NCBI GenBank assembly: GCA_030549775.1
Contig: CM060174.1
Span: 95,806,132-95,870,131, forward strand
Length of the DNA: 64,000 nt
Direction: 5' to 3'
DNA from: Tamarix chinensis
Lineage: Eukaryota; Streptophyta; Magnoliopsida; Caryophyllales; Tamaricaceae
The notes below the pieces were generated by a model that was not told where the DNA came from, searched no databases, and saw nothing but the letters and a program-made list of their open reading frames with translations. How positions within the stretch are numbered: the stretch's first letter is position 1; each line of letters begins with the position of its first letter. Positions 1 through 11,132 of the stretch are shown here, piece after piece. The translations under genes and the position numbers were made by a program.

Positions 1-808
1 CCGGTCCACCGACGAATAATAGTGGCCAGGAGCATTTTGCTCTAAATGATCGATCCACCAGCGAATAATAGTGGGGTTCCCACACTCGCATGGATTGATA
101 AAGACTATGATGTGAATCAACTATATTTATCAGATATCTAAAGAATAAGTTATCCGGACCATAGCCAGTCTTCTTTATCTGTGTTATTGCATGTTGTTTA
201 TGTAATTATGCTATTTATGCTATGTTTTATGTTTTTGTATGTTGGCCCTAGTGCATATGTTACCTTACTCAGTATGTAGCGTACTGATCACCCGTTTCAT
301 GGGTGCTGCTCATTCCCACGAGAAGAAGACCCGTCTAAGTTTGTGCAGGTCAGTGATTTTATCTTCGATGCCTACGACACTTACGAAGCATTGGGCGGGG
401 CTGAGAGTTGAGCTTTGACCTAGCTTGGGGGGGTTGAGAGTGACATGGTTGAAGTCTATCTTCCGTTTTTTTCTCTCCTATATCGTTAGTTTTATTATGT
501 TGTATGATGCTTTATGTCATTTGGAACTTTGAAACCGTACTTTGGGTTGTACCTCTTTTGGTTATCACACTCTGATTTTTTATATGGTTAACAACTCATT
601 TCTTTTGTGAATGCTCGTTTTGATTATCAATTTGTGCTTGATATCTATCCCAATCAGCCTTAGCACTTGGTACTGGAGCGATAAAAGTGAACCGATCTGG
701 TACTAAGGATGGCGGTAATATCCCCGTAATTTACTTTTTTTTATTTCTCTTTCGCTAATTATTTTAATAAATTGAAAATTTTTCAGTTATAAATTTTGAG
801 GAATTACA
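1..808 (+). mobile_element. Giant LTR copy A, 3' part (cut by window edge)
   Basis: This is the 3' part of a family-1 giant LTR. It opens inside the GGTCCACC...AATAGTGG repeat block (1-93). The conserved GGCCTTAGTGC stretch, the hairpin CAGTATGTAGCGTACTG (270-286) and an acceptor-like TTTGTGCAG|GT ending at 348 follow. The terminal hairpin is at about 661-706 and ends in GATGGCGGTAATA. The 3' terminus is decayed (TTTTGAGGAATTACA, ending at 808) compared with GGGGTGTTACA in other copies, which suggests an older insertion. The 5' end lies outside the window, so a target duplication cannot be checked. No coding sequence is visible. Confidence 0.75.
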
Positions 809-1454
809 TATATAGTTTCATAATTGTAATTTCTAGATGAATATGTCTCCTAACTTTTAACAATAGTAGAATATCTATTATACAAATATTAGTAGCATAC
901 TATTAGTAGAACTATAAAAAGTTAAAGTAGCAACACAACATATTAAAAAATAGTGCACAATAAGATTTAAACATTTCATTATCCTATTGAAATCATCTTT
1001 AGCACCCTATACAAATTGTATTTTTTTTATGATTTCAATTTCATATCAGAAATAATTATCAAAGGCTTGTTTAAAGTTCTATATATTAGGTTTGCCATCA
1101 CTTTCTTTGCAAGTTTCATCTGCTAGTGATTTTGGCATGATTTATTACTCTTTACTTTGATAAACTATAACAAATAATACTAATCATCAAGAGTTGAGGT
1201 CTTTAAATTTGCCTTATATTTTTTTTATAACAAGAAGGAAACCAAGGATAAAGAACATAATATACCAATCCTAGTTCTAAAGCCTGACAATGATCAAGGA
1301 AATTTCCCAAATCAACCACTATTTTATAGAGTGGAATGAACTTGAATTGGGCTCTCAGAAAATGTGCATTAGAAAAATAGTGCAATAAAATTGGAAGTTC
1401 CTAAATTTGCAATGAGGACAACTTATATCATAGTTTACACATAAATGTTGATAG
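809..1454. other. AT-rich DNA between copies A and B, no gene seen
   Basis: This stretch is AT-rich with short, stop-rich frames on both strands. I see no recognisable domain, tRNA or transposon terminus. It is probably old intergenic or degraded transposon DNA. The transition into copy B is inferred from similarity to the spacer between the two CCGG repeat blocks (TTAGTATCTT...), so the right edge is approximate. Confidence 0.4.
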
Positions 1455-2689
1455 TGTAATTAATTAGTATCTTTCTATTCCTTATACTTCTGGTTCACAC
1501 ATTTCTCATATTAATTCTACGTGAGTACGAAAACCCCACTATTATAGCCAATGGATCGGAAACACTCTACAGGATAGAACACACCTGGCCACTATTATAG
1601 CGGGTGGACTGGAATCACTCAACAAGGCAACATGCACCTGACCACTATTATTGTTGATGGACCGAAAAATATATATATCCTCACTAGCTCCGACTCATGA
1701 AGTGTTCCACTGTAAGTAATTAGTATCTTCCCATGACTTATTACCATGCGATGTTATTCATTCATCACACTTACTTACCATTACCTCTTCCACATGACAC
1801 ATATTTAACACAATCCATGATCTCAAGACTTCCTTCCATCTTTTCCCACTCACCATGAACCTAAAACACTTCTTTATTACCAAAACCATCACTTCTCTCG
1901 TCCCATACTTGACATTACAATCTCACTATCCAACTCCCATACATGATCACCAAAACCCTAGTTAGCTCCCTGAAAACCCTAGTACTTCTCCTTTCTTTCA
2001 TGCCACTCACTCAACACCCAAATACATTCTTCCCTTAATTTCATTCCTATTATTCCTTTTTTTATCTGCCCATAGGTCATAAGATAATTAGGCAATCATT
2101 ACCATTCTCTAACCAACTCACTTTCCTTATTATTTTCCTTTTCTCTCACAACCACATCATACTACTTAGGACCTCCTATCATGCATGTCATAAGGGGAAG
2201 TAATAAGCACAATTCAAGTACAAGTAATAACATCACATTACACATATTATAAACACATGCAACTTACCTTAGCTCCATGCTTAGCAAGCTATACCACAAG
2301 AACATGATACTATAACATATAAAGCACACCCATTCAACCAACACACATAGCACATTCTTACACATAAAAAGCCTTAATCATATCCTTACCTAATACAACA
2401 CTGGACTTGGAGCACGCTCCTATGCCTCCTTAGGATTTTGACTTGATTCACCTATAAGAGGGAAATACTAAGGATTAACCTCTCACTTACCAAAATTACC
2501 ATCATTTCCTACCTCACCCTTATCATGGCTTACTATTAGGATTAATAACAGTAATAGTTATTTTATAAATAAAAGTAAGGTTATTATTCTTAAAGTAGCT
2601 AATCATGCTACTACTAATCAAAATAGGTCTTAGTAGCTACAACGGTTTATGTTAAAGTAATTATAACGATATTCATATTATTAAAGGTA

Positions 2690-2759
2690 ATAGTTTCAAT
2701 ATTACTACTACTAATAATAATAATAGTTGTAGTGATAACACTAATATCAACCCAAACCC

Positions 2760-2827
<68 letters not shown>

Positions 2828-3250
2828 GTGATATTAGTAATATAAAATTAGCGACCATAATGATACTAATAATAATAATGCTAGTAGTGGTAGTAGGGTT
2901 AGTGGTATATGAAATATTAACAATAATGAAAAATTAATAATGATGATAATAATAATAATAATAATAGTAACAATAAAAATAATAATGTTAAGAATAATAC
3001 TAATAATAATCGAAATGGTAATAGTAATACAAGGATTCAAATATTTACAATAATAATAAAAGTGATAATATGCCAAGGTTAGTATTAATAATAATATTAA
3101 CAATAATAATGGTAATAGTAGTAATAATAATAATGATGATGATGATGATCATAATAATAAGGTTGTTGACCCTTAATAATAATAATAATAGTTAGAATAA
3201 TTCTAAAGTTAGGTTAAATAATAATAATGATAACATAATAATAATATTAT
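2690..3250. repeat. TAA/TTA triplet-repeat tract of copy B
   Basis: Nearly continuous (TAA)n with interruptions such as TAG, TGA and GTAATA, densest at 2758-2826. It lies where every family-1 copy carries the same kind of tract, just inside the GC-rich leader. Open frames here (poly-Leu or poly-Ile translations) are artefacts of the triplet repeat. Confidence 0.85.
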
Positions 3251-3719
3251 TATTATTAATCGGGAGGGAAACTTTGCACTGTTGGGATGGCTCGTGTAGG
3301 GAAAATTGAGGAAAGAGGGAGGCTTAGTTTGGTATAGGGTGATGTAGGGAATAGTTATGCAGGCAGCGCGGGCGGCGGTGATGGTTGGTGGTGACAAGAT
3401 GATTGTAATACCCCAAAATCCTAAATGAGGAATTATGGTGAAATAATGATTATTAGGGAAAATTAAGAAAAATAAATTACTTTATTAAATAAAGAGAAAA
3501 TTAATTGAGGAAAATAAAGATAAATCAATAAATAAATTATTTATAAAATTTTGGACATTTTACTAATTAGAAGGGAGGTTAAGGAAAATTTATCCAAAAT
3601 ATCCCAATTAATCTAAAAATGAAGTCAATTATTATTCTTAAAATAATTATTATTAAAATTAAATATTTAAAATAAATATATAAATAAATAAAGACCAATA
3701 CCCCAACCCAACCATTTTA

Positions 3720-4890
3720 TCATTTTTTCCTTTTTCTCCTTTCTTTTCTTTTTTTTTCTTTTCTTCCTCCTTTACTTATTTCCTTTTTCCCCAGTTTTTC
3801 TCCCCCGGTTTGGGCCAGCCCGCTGCCCAAACTCTCCTTCCTTCATCCCCTCGCGCGACCAGACCCGCTCAGGCTCCTTCGTCGCCCGTTGCCCCAAGCC
3901 GGTCGAACCGCCCTCTTTTTTTTCTTTTCCTTCCTTCCCCTGGACCGACCGGTCCACCTTGCCTGTCTTCTTCTTCCCAACCCGACCTGCAACGTCGACT
4001 TGCAGCCCCGATTCCGCCGGCAGCCACCAGCCAACGACCGGCCGTCCTCACCTGCCCCTCTCCCTGTCATTTTCTTCCCTCTTTTCGAGCCCGACCAAGT
4101 CCCTCTCTCCCCTTCCCGCGTGCCCCTCTCTTTCCCTTTTCTTCTCCCCCTTCCCGACCTAACCTGCCATAGCAGGACCTGCACCGCCTGCCACCGGCCG
4201 GCCACCTGTACACCTGCCCCGCTCGTCTCTTTCTTCCCTTGTCGTCTTCCACCTCCCAATTGCCTATAAATACCCTCTTTCGGCAGCCATAATCAGCCCC
4301 TCCTTCGATTTTACCCCGAAACCCTGCCTCTCCGCCGCCCCAAAAAGATGAGCCTTCCGCAGTGACCGCCACCGCCACCGCTTCCCATCGGGATCTTCCC
4401 TGCAACTCCCTCGAAAAAACCAAGCCACCACCACCCTCCGCCTTGCCCTGCACGTGCCGCCCTAGCCGTGCAAAGTTCCCATCCCGAAACCACCACCTTC
4501 AGCCTTCGCCGCCCTTGCACCGCCTTCCACCGCCAACCCAGCCGCCACCAGCGCCTCCACCACCCTCTAAAATACCCAGCAGACCCTCCCCTACCTTCCC
4601 ATGACTTCACCTCCTCCTGCCTCCCTCTCCTCCTTCCTCCCCCATCTTCCACCTCTCTCCACCACCCTCGGCCATCGCGCTAACCACCGCGCGCCGCCAC
4701 CCCTTGCCACGCCACCACCCTCATTCCACTCCCCTTCATCTGTTGTTTCTTCCCCCACCTCAAACTTCTTCTTTTCTCCTCCCATCTAACCACCACCTCC
4801 ATCTTTCCCCCTCTTCTCCTCCTCCACCGCCGTCGCCGCCGCCACGCGCCGCCGCCGGACCACCACCGACCCTAGGTGGTTCTCCACTCA
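3720..4890 (+). other. GC-rich pyrimidine leader of LTR C, non-coding
   Basis: A C/T-rich tract (CTTTTCC, CCACCGCC, CCTCC) around the TATA box. Several open frames of 60-138 aa exist on both strands, but they are low-complexity Pro/Ser or Arg/Gly translations with no domain, and they overlap in competing frames. Equivalent tracts in D, E and G have similar composition but no conserved frame. I read it as promoter plus 5' untranslated leader. Confidence 0.6.
4265..4272 (+). promoter_or_regulatory. TATA box of LTR C
   Basis: TATAAATA followed by CCC, 861 bp from the LTR start and in the GC-rich leader. The same TATAAATACCC occurs at the matching position in D, E and G and in reverse in B. Its conservation in an otherwise divergent leader suggests the LTR promoter; the start of transcription would be about 30 bp downstream. 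Confidence 0.65.
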
Positions 4891-4944
4891 TCCAAACCCT
4901 AATACCCCTTTTATATAACTTCTACTATTTTCTACTAATATTAA

Positions 4945-5335
4945 TACTAATATACTTATTATTATTATTATTATCATTATTATTATTACTTTTATTATTA
5001 TTATTATTGTTATTATTATTATTATTATCATTATTACCATTATTATTGTCTCTATTATTAATGTTCTTACTTTCTTACTAATACTAACATCCCCTTTTGA
5101 ACCCTAACTTTTATTATACTTAACTTTAATCTTAATTTTTATAATTATTAGTATTAACATTATTAACAATATTACTATTATTACTTCTATTATCCTTACT
5201 ACGGTTATTATTGTGGTTGCTAAACCTTACTTGGTTGTATTATTGTTATTGCCATTACTACTAGGAGTATTATTATTATTATCATCGTTATTATTAGTGT
5301 TATTATTATTATTATTATTATACTTAACACCCTTA
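4945..5335. repeat. ATT/TTA triplet-repeat tract of LTR C
   Basis: Long runs of (TTA/ATT)n with CAT and GTT interruptions, immediately downstream of the GC-rich leader. The position matches those in B, D, E and G. Confidence 0.85.
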
Positions 5336-6444
5336 TCATTTTGTTAACAATAATACTACTTGTTCTTATCCATGTTACTTAACTCAAGCTAGTAAATATC
5401 ATGTGATTGTTAACTAAGAAGAGTACTTGAACCTTCTTACCATACCACTTAACATTAACCCTAACCTCATTACTATGACACTATTATTAGCTATTACTAT
5501 TATTACTACTATCACTACCTTATTGTTGTAATCAAAAGCATTTGAACCCTTTTATTATTCAAGAATATAAAACTATTATCATTATCACCCTTAGGAATAG
5601 TTTACTTGTAATATTGTGACCTTATAATATTATCATTTCAAATATAACACCATTAATAGACTCAGCCTTAAAACGCTAGGGTTTTTATCACTAGACATTA
5701 GTGTCACTATTTTATTAATACTAACACTATTTTCCTATAGCTAGCAAGAACGCTATTACTACAAGATTAGAACTAATGGGTTTAATAAAATAAGTGTAAC
5801 AATAAGTATTAAAAATAAATATATTTTGACTACTAATATTTAGTATACTAATTCTAAGGTAAAAACCCTAGTTTTTGTATAATACCCTATTTAGTAATAG
5901 AAACCCTAATCCTAAACTAGAATAAGGGTTGATGGTACTTGCAAGGGAAACTAATTCTTAGCATTTTCCCCTTTTATAGGTAACCCTGACCAAAGCCCTA
6001 AGGAGTTAGAGGAGCGTGCTCCAAGCCTGGCGCCGCCTTAGGTAAGGACGAAGCTAATGGCCTTGTGCTATGTGTGACATGGATGTGTTGAATGTTGTGT
6101 ATGCCATGCTATGCCATGTATTATATGATTTGTGTATAACTTGTCTTGTGTGTAGCGTAGCTTGGAGATTGAGGTATGTTGTATGTGCTTCCATGACATG
6201 AGCATGACATATATATGTATGATGTTTATGATGTATTATGTTATGGCCCTCTAGGACATGCATGTTAGGGTAAATGGTAATGTGAGTTGGGAGTGTAAGG
6301 ATGACCGGAAATAAACGGGAAGTGAGACCACTAAGGGGGATATGAGGTTGACCTAAGTACCTCATGATCTATGAGAGAAGATTTAAGTAGGAGGAATGTC
6401 CGAAATAAATGAGAGTTGGGAACCATGTATGGGAGTCTTGAAGT

Positions 6445-7095
6445 TTGTATGGTGGTATTAGTGATTTCATGGTGGTATTAATGGCTTATAGTGGTATTAG
6501 GGTTTGCATGGTGGTGTTATGGTTTGGTGGTATTAATATTTGTATGGTGGTATTAGTGATTTCATGGTGGTATTAATGGCTTATGGTGGTATTAGGGTTT
6601 GCATGGTGGTGTTATGGTTGGGTGGTATTAATATTTGTATGGTGGTATTAGTGATTTCATGGTGGTATTAATGGCTTATGGTGGTATTAGGGTTTGCATG
6701 GTGGTGTTATGGTTTGGTGGTATTAATATTTGTATGGTGGTATTAGTGATTTCATGGTGGTATTAATGGCTTATGGTGGTATTAGGGTTTGCATGGTGGT
6801 GTTATGGTTTGTATGGTGGTATTAATGTTCTATGGCGGTATTAATGGTTGCATGGTGGTATTAATGGCTGCATGGTGATATTAGGGTTTGCATGGTGGTA
6901 TTATGGTTGGAATGGTGGTATTAGGGTTCGCATGGTGGTATTAGGGTCTGTATGGTGGTATTAGTGATTTCATGGTGGTATTAATGGTTTGTGGTGGTAT
7001 TAGGGTTTGCATGGTGGTGTTATGGTTTGGTGGTATTAATGTTTGTATGGGGGTATTAGGGTCTGCATGGTGGAGTTAGGGTTTTGCATGGGAGT
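6445..7095. repeat. Minisatellite with 95-bp higher-order repeat
   Basis: Subunits of about 19-20 bp with core GGTGGTATTA are arranged as a 95-bp higher-order unit of five subunits. The marker TATTAATATTTGTATGG recurs at 6531, 6626 and 6721, giving exact 95-bp spacing. The array then decays into variant GGTGGTATTAGGGTTTG subunits up to about 7095. It occupies the putative intron of LTR C. Confidence 0.9.
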
Positions 7096-7284
7096 TAATG
7101 ATTGTATGGGATTTAGGGCTTGTATGAAAAGTTCGAGAGGTTGCATGGGATTTGTAACGTTTGCGTGGGAGCAAAATTTACGTATGAAAGGTTGATTTGG
7201 GATGTAAGAAAGGTAATGCAAGTATGATCTGGGTGTTTAACTGTTTTGGGTGGAGAATAGTACGTGGAGTATTATAAGGGTATG

Positions 7285-7490
7285 GAGGAGACATAATTAG
7301 GGTTTGGAGTGATTAACTCTGGGTCGTCGTGATTAAGTAGGGTTGGAGTAGCTAATTGTGATTTGTTGAGGATAATTAAGGTTTGGGATGGCTAAGTATG
7401 GTTGTTATGGTAAAATAGGGTTAAGAGTGGTTAACCACAGTTTGGTGTGGACAATTAGGGTCGGTTATGGCTGCTTAGAGTTGTTGGTGT
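7285..7490. repeat. Degenerate GGTTTGGAGTGATTAACTA repeats of LTR C
   Basis: Imperfect tandem copies of about 28-30 bp, with elements such as GGTTTGGAGTGATTAACT and TAGGGTTGGAGTGGCTAAT. The same array occurs at matching positions in E (23230-23410) and G (52655-52850), so it is an inherited component of the LTR rather than a local expansion. Confidence 0.7.
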
Positions 7491-7659
7491 TATCATGTGT
7501 ATTTATTGATTAAAGTGTAGTTATGAATGTGGGATTTAGTAGTTGTGATGTGTACAGTATAAAGAGAATGATTTATGCATGTCAAGGGTGTTGTGTGATT
7601 CAATAAGACACGGATAAGACACTAATAACGTAAAGCGAAAGACTGTTGAGCCGAGCCCA

Positions 7660-8022
7660 GTCCGGTCCACTGGTTAGAATAGTGGTCAGAGGTGTTCTGC
7701 CCTGTGCGTTTTGTTCCGGTCCACCGGGTATAATAGTGGTCAGAGGCGTTCTGCCCTGTGCGTTTCGTTTCGGTCCACCGGCTATAATAGTGGTCAGAGG
7801 TGTTCTGCCCTGTGTGTTTATTTCCAGTCCACCGGCTATAATAGTGGAGGCCTCGGCTCAATAGACCCAAAGTAAATAAGTTAAACCACGGAAAAAATAC
7901 TAAGTACTTACAATGGAACACCATGTGAGGCGGGGCCAGTCCGGTCCACCGATAAGAATAGTGGTCAGAGGCGTCCTGCCCTGTGTTTTTATTTCTGGTC
8001 CACCGGCTATAATAGTGGGGTC
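7660..8022 (+). repeat. CCGG repeat blocks of LTR C (54-bp units)
   Basis: Units begin GGTCCACCGG, then CTATAATAGTGGTCAGAG, then TTCTGCCCTGTG. Starts at 7664, 7718, 7772 and 7826 are exactly 54 bp apart. A second block begins near 7942, after a roughly 90-bp spacer containing TACTTACAATGGAACACCAT. The last unit of each block ends in AGTGG followed by a GC-containing stretch. These two-block arrays are present in every complete giant LTR here. Confidence 0.9.
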
Positions 8023-8550
8023 CCCGTGCTCACATGGATTATTGAAGAATGTGTGAAATGGACTTATTATCATTAATGAGAATAAAGAATAAGTCACCAG
8101 AAAAGTATTCAGGCCTTATCTTGCGGGTTATCGCATGTTGTCTATATGATTGTGCTATGTGTGCTATGTGGTATGATTGTATGCTTGGCCTTAGCGCACC
8201 AGCGCCCTTACTCAGTATTGGACCCGTACTGATACTACCTTGATTGAATGGGTCCTGTGATGATCCACCAATGGTGGGGAGCAGACCTCCTATGCAGGTT
8301 TGATCGGTCACAAATTGTGGGGTGGAAGGCTTGGCTTGAGTGAGTAGGCGATTCGGATATTGGTCCCTTGGGATCTGTTTTATTTAGCTATATTTTGTAC
8401 TACGCTTCTTGTTTTGAAACCGTACTCTTAAGTTGTATTCCTAAACGATATTCTAACTGTTGTTGACTCGTGTTTTCGTGAATGACCTATGTTAACTACG
8501 TACTTATGTTTTGATGATTCTTACTTAATGATGGTTTAGCTTAGCCTTAG

Positions 8551-8596
8551 CACTTAGTATCGGAACGGTAGGAGTGAACCGGTCTGGTACTAAGTG
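8551..8596 (+). promoter_or_regulatory. Terminal hairpin of LTR C
   Basis: Left arm CACTTAGTA pairs with right arm TACTAAGTG around a loop of about 28 nt. It is followed directly by TGGCGGTAATA, 100 bp from the LTR end. This is the family-1 form of a hairpin present in every copy with a 3' end. Confidence 0.7.
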
Positions 8597-8777
8597 TGGC
8601 GGTAATACTCCCAAGTTTACGGTTTTAATTCTTTCGCTTCCGCTAAAACCTTTGTCTTAAACGAAATTTTTCAGTAGTAAATTTGGGGGTGTTACAATGA
8701 TCATCTGATCGGGAGGTGGTGCAAGGGGGGATTTTTGGGCTGCGAAATCAAAGGTTCAATTATGGTTGTCTACGGGG

Positions 8778-8785
8778 TATTTATA
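8778..8785 (-). promoter_or_regulatory. TATA box of copy B
   Basis: The plus strand reads TATTTATA preceded by GGGG, the complement of CCCC-flanked TATAAATA. It lies in B's GC-rich leader at the position equivalent to the TATA boxes of C, D, E and G. Confidence 0.55.
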
Positions 8786-9638
8786 GGCCAAATGGAGGGG
8801 GAAAATGATAGAGGAGGAAGAGGACAATAGGGGGAGGTGAGGTAGGACCACCGGTCGGCGGTGGCAGGCGGCACAGGTTTGCCATGGTAGGGAGTGGGTG
8901 GTCTGGAGAGAGAAGGAAAAGAGCAGGCATGTGTGAGGAGGGAGGACGGTTTGGTTGGGTTGAAATTGGAAAGAAAATGACGGGGGAGAGAAGGAAAGGA
9001 TGGTCGGACAGAGCTGGTGGCTGCCGACGGAGCAGGGCTATAGATTTCAGGGTCTGCAGGTCGGGATTGGGGGGAGGAAGATGACCGGCCTGGATCGGGC
9101 AATCCAGGAAGAAAGAAAGAAAGAAAGGGGGAGGGGAAACCAGGCGGTCAGCAGGAGGAAGAGGGAGGCGGGCCTTGAGCCGCACGGGACGAGGGAAAAA
9201 GGGGGAGATTGGGCCGTGCGGGCTGGCCCAATCCGGGGAAGAAGGAGAAAAAGAAAGAGAGAAAGGAGGGAAAAGTGAGAAAAAGGAAAAAGAAGGAGAA
9301 AAGGGGGAAAAGAAAAGGGATAGTAATGGGTTGGTTGGGTGTGTAGAATATTTTAGGATTTTTTATTATTCAAAATAATAATAATAATATATATAATACT
9401 AATACTAATAATTAAATTCCTTTTTTGGTTAATTTGGGATATTTTAAATAATTCTTGCATAAATTCCATTTTACTTAGCAAAACGCCCCAATTTTTCCTA
9501 ATTAAATTGCTTATTATTTTCTTCTTGATTTCCTTAATTAATTCCATTTAATATTAATAAAATAATTTATTTAATTAATTTTCCTAATAAATCCTTATTT
9601 TGCCATAATCCTCTAAATTAGGTTTTTAGGGTATTTCA

Positions 9639-10875
9639 GTAAGGGGCACCAATATATTCATGACGACCTATAATAACAACTAACTTTCATAAGACAAAAG
9701 GATGTTGCCATGAATCAGGATAGTAAGAAGAATTAATTAACATTATTAACACAAGTACAAAAAAAAGTGATGATAGATTAAAACCCGTATGGGCACTAGT
9801 CATACACTAAAATTAACAATTAGCTAACGCAAAAAGTGATGAATAGTTATATTGATACAAATAAGAAATTTCACTAGATTATCCCTAATGTCTGGTGTGA
9901 TCAAGGGTTGAAGTAATTGACATCAAAACACCCATTGCTTGAACCTTTAAAGTGGGTGAATTTCCTTGAAACTTTTGATCAATACCACCACCTCCTCTAA
10001 AATATTATTATGATATATTGCCTTCTTTGAATAGCTAGAGCTGTTTGAAATTTAATGCTGACATGAAAGTTTGAAAGAGAAGAAAGTACTCATTCCATCT
10101 CTAATAAGCATTAGCCAAGCACCTATTAATTTACCCACCTAATAGTAGTTATCATCCAAAATAAAACTGAATAAAGAACATTGTTTAAGCATATGGATAA
10201 CACTAAATTTGAATTCATATGTTTAGAAGTCTAATCCTAGTCTTGTAGGAATGTCACATGCTAGTAACAAACAAATGAAATTATAGGTATAAGAGGAAAC
10301 AAATTAGCATTTGAAACTATAACATAGTCACATAATTGGATTTATTGGGGGGCATGGCGTGGAGATGTATGAACAATAGCTTCACCAAAAATTTCACATT
10401 AGTAGAAAAAAAGGTGTATTAACCTTGAGTTTTATTAGCATGCATAACAAAGAAGGATATAAAACAAGAAAAAAAAACCTCAAAAGTTCTAAGAAAACCT
10501 AAATTCAAATTTATTTTTAGTAATCTTGACTCAGGATATGAAAAAACTTGACTACTTTCTAATTTCGGTGATTTTTTTGCAATTAGAGCCAAACATGTGC
10601 TAGGCTCATCTACGTATAGAACCATACATAATAAACTAACATTTCTCTTGATATTTCAACAACACCACACCGATAAGGATGTACATATAAAAGATACCAC
10701 TGAGGATGTGCATATGGAAGCAATCACGTTTTAATCTACTTTTATTCCAAAGATAATAAATGAATTTTATAAATAAAGTAGTAATAGCATGGAAAAAACC
10801 ATCTCAACCTGAATGCTTACCCCGCTAGCCAACCTCCCAATAATCAGCCTAACCTTAAGTGAAGACCATTATTCC
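9639..10875. other. AT-rich flank, no recognisable gene
   Basis: Intergenic or intronic DNA between copy B and the broken exon at 10876. A 68-aa frame on the minus strand (10419-10625) has no recognisable domain and I do not call it. No repeat array or transposon end is evident. Confidence 0.4.
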
Positions 10876-11132
10876 TCAATCAACCAACTTAATTAGGTAA
10901 CCTTGACGTAGGGATTCTTCCAAATAATCAACCGCAACGTCCCGCCTTAAATCCTACAAAATTAGTGTTTTTGAAGAAGTAAAAAAAGGGAACAAAAGCG
11001 ACGCTTATCATCCCAGACAAAAGAGCTCTTACCTTATCTTTCCCAATTGTGCATCATAGGTAGATTTGTTGGCTACCAAAGCAAAATTTTGAGCCTGATA
11101 TTCAAACTTCTTCTCTTGACCATCACTTTGTG
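10876..11132 (-). pseudogene. Broken coding exon, downstream part (unknown protein)
   Basis: On the minus strand, 11132-11043 encodes a continuous frame reading ...KKFEYQAQNFALVANKST... and stops at a clean plant-type donor (AAAGATAAG|GTAAGA). A further frame (10945-10876, RRDVAVDYLEESLRQG...) follows an AG and ends at TGA. It joins in phase only if the acceptor TTTAAG is used rather than the stronger TTTTGTAG, so indels or mis-splicing are likely. The frame is Gln/Glu/Lys-rich and could be coiled coil. I do not recognise the family; a retrotransposon gag C-terminus or a host gene are both possible. Its upstream half lies beyond LTR D at 15911. Confidence 0.3.

Larger units (their letters stand above)
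6042..8297 (+). other. Putative LTR-internal intron (GTAAGG...TATGCAG)
   Basis: A donor-like AG|GTAAGG lies just after a block conserved among family-1 copies (AAAGCCCTAAGGAG, GCGTGCTCCAAG). An acceptor-like CCTCCTATGCAG|GT lies at 8297. The same two signals bracket 1.7-2.3 kb in E and F, with minisatellites and CCGG repeats in between. Splicing is an inference from conserved signals; no transcript evidence is available. Confidence 0.4.
3404..8696 (+). mobile_element. Giant solo LTR C (5293 bp, TSD ATGAT)
   Basis: A complete unit with start TGTAATACCCCAAAATCC and end AATTTGGGGGTGTTACA, flanked by exact duplications ATGAT at 3399-3403 and 8697-8701. A TG...CA terminus with a 5-bp duplication and no internal region is the expected structure of a solo LTR. 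Order of parts: AT-rich 5' end to about 3720, GC-rich leader to about 4890, TATAAATA at 4265, ATT repeats, donor-like AG|GTAAGG at 6042, 95-bp minisatellite, CCGG repeats, acceptor-like TATGCAG ending 8297, terminal hairpin 8551-8596. The 5' two-thirds match family 1, but 8205-8400 matches family 2 (F and K), so C is a mosaic. It sits inside B in the opposite orientation. Confidence 0.9.
1455..9638 (-). mobile_element. Giant LTR copy B, interrupted by copy C
   Basis: A family-1 giant LTR on the minus strand, in two pieces (1455-3403 and 8697-9638) around nested copy C. From right to left, that is from its 5' end, it shows the start TGAAATACCCTAAAAACC (complement ending at 9638), a GC-rich leader (about 8700-9340), TATAAATA (complement at 8778-8785), a TAA/TTA repeat tract (about 2690-3250), the conserved GCGTGCTCCAAG and donor-like AG|GTAAGG (complement near 2383-2392), and CCGG-type repeats (1534-1660). 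Its 3' end (terminal hairpin and GGGGTGTTACA) is missing on the left, so it is truncated and no target duplication can be shown. Confidence 0.75.

Noticed and set aside
2673..3103. Poly-Leu/Ile frames suggesting membrane proteins
   Set aside because: Direct translations of the TAA/TTA triplet tract.
3810..4785. Overlapping 60-138 aa frames in the GC-rich leader of C
   Set aside because: Low-complexity Pro/Ser or Arg/Gly translations on both strands, no domain, not conserved as a frame in D, E or G.
7660..7845. CRISPR-like array (regular 54-bp spacing)
   Set aside because: The whole 54-bp unit repeats rather than a short repeat with unique spacers, the context is a plant retrotransposon LTR, and no cas genes exist.
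3404..8696. Giant units as DNA transposons because of their terminal inverted repeats
   Set aside because: TG...CA ends, 5-bp duplications, internal TATA box and lack of a transposase fit solo LTRs better; I kept the long inverted repeat as an oddity.
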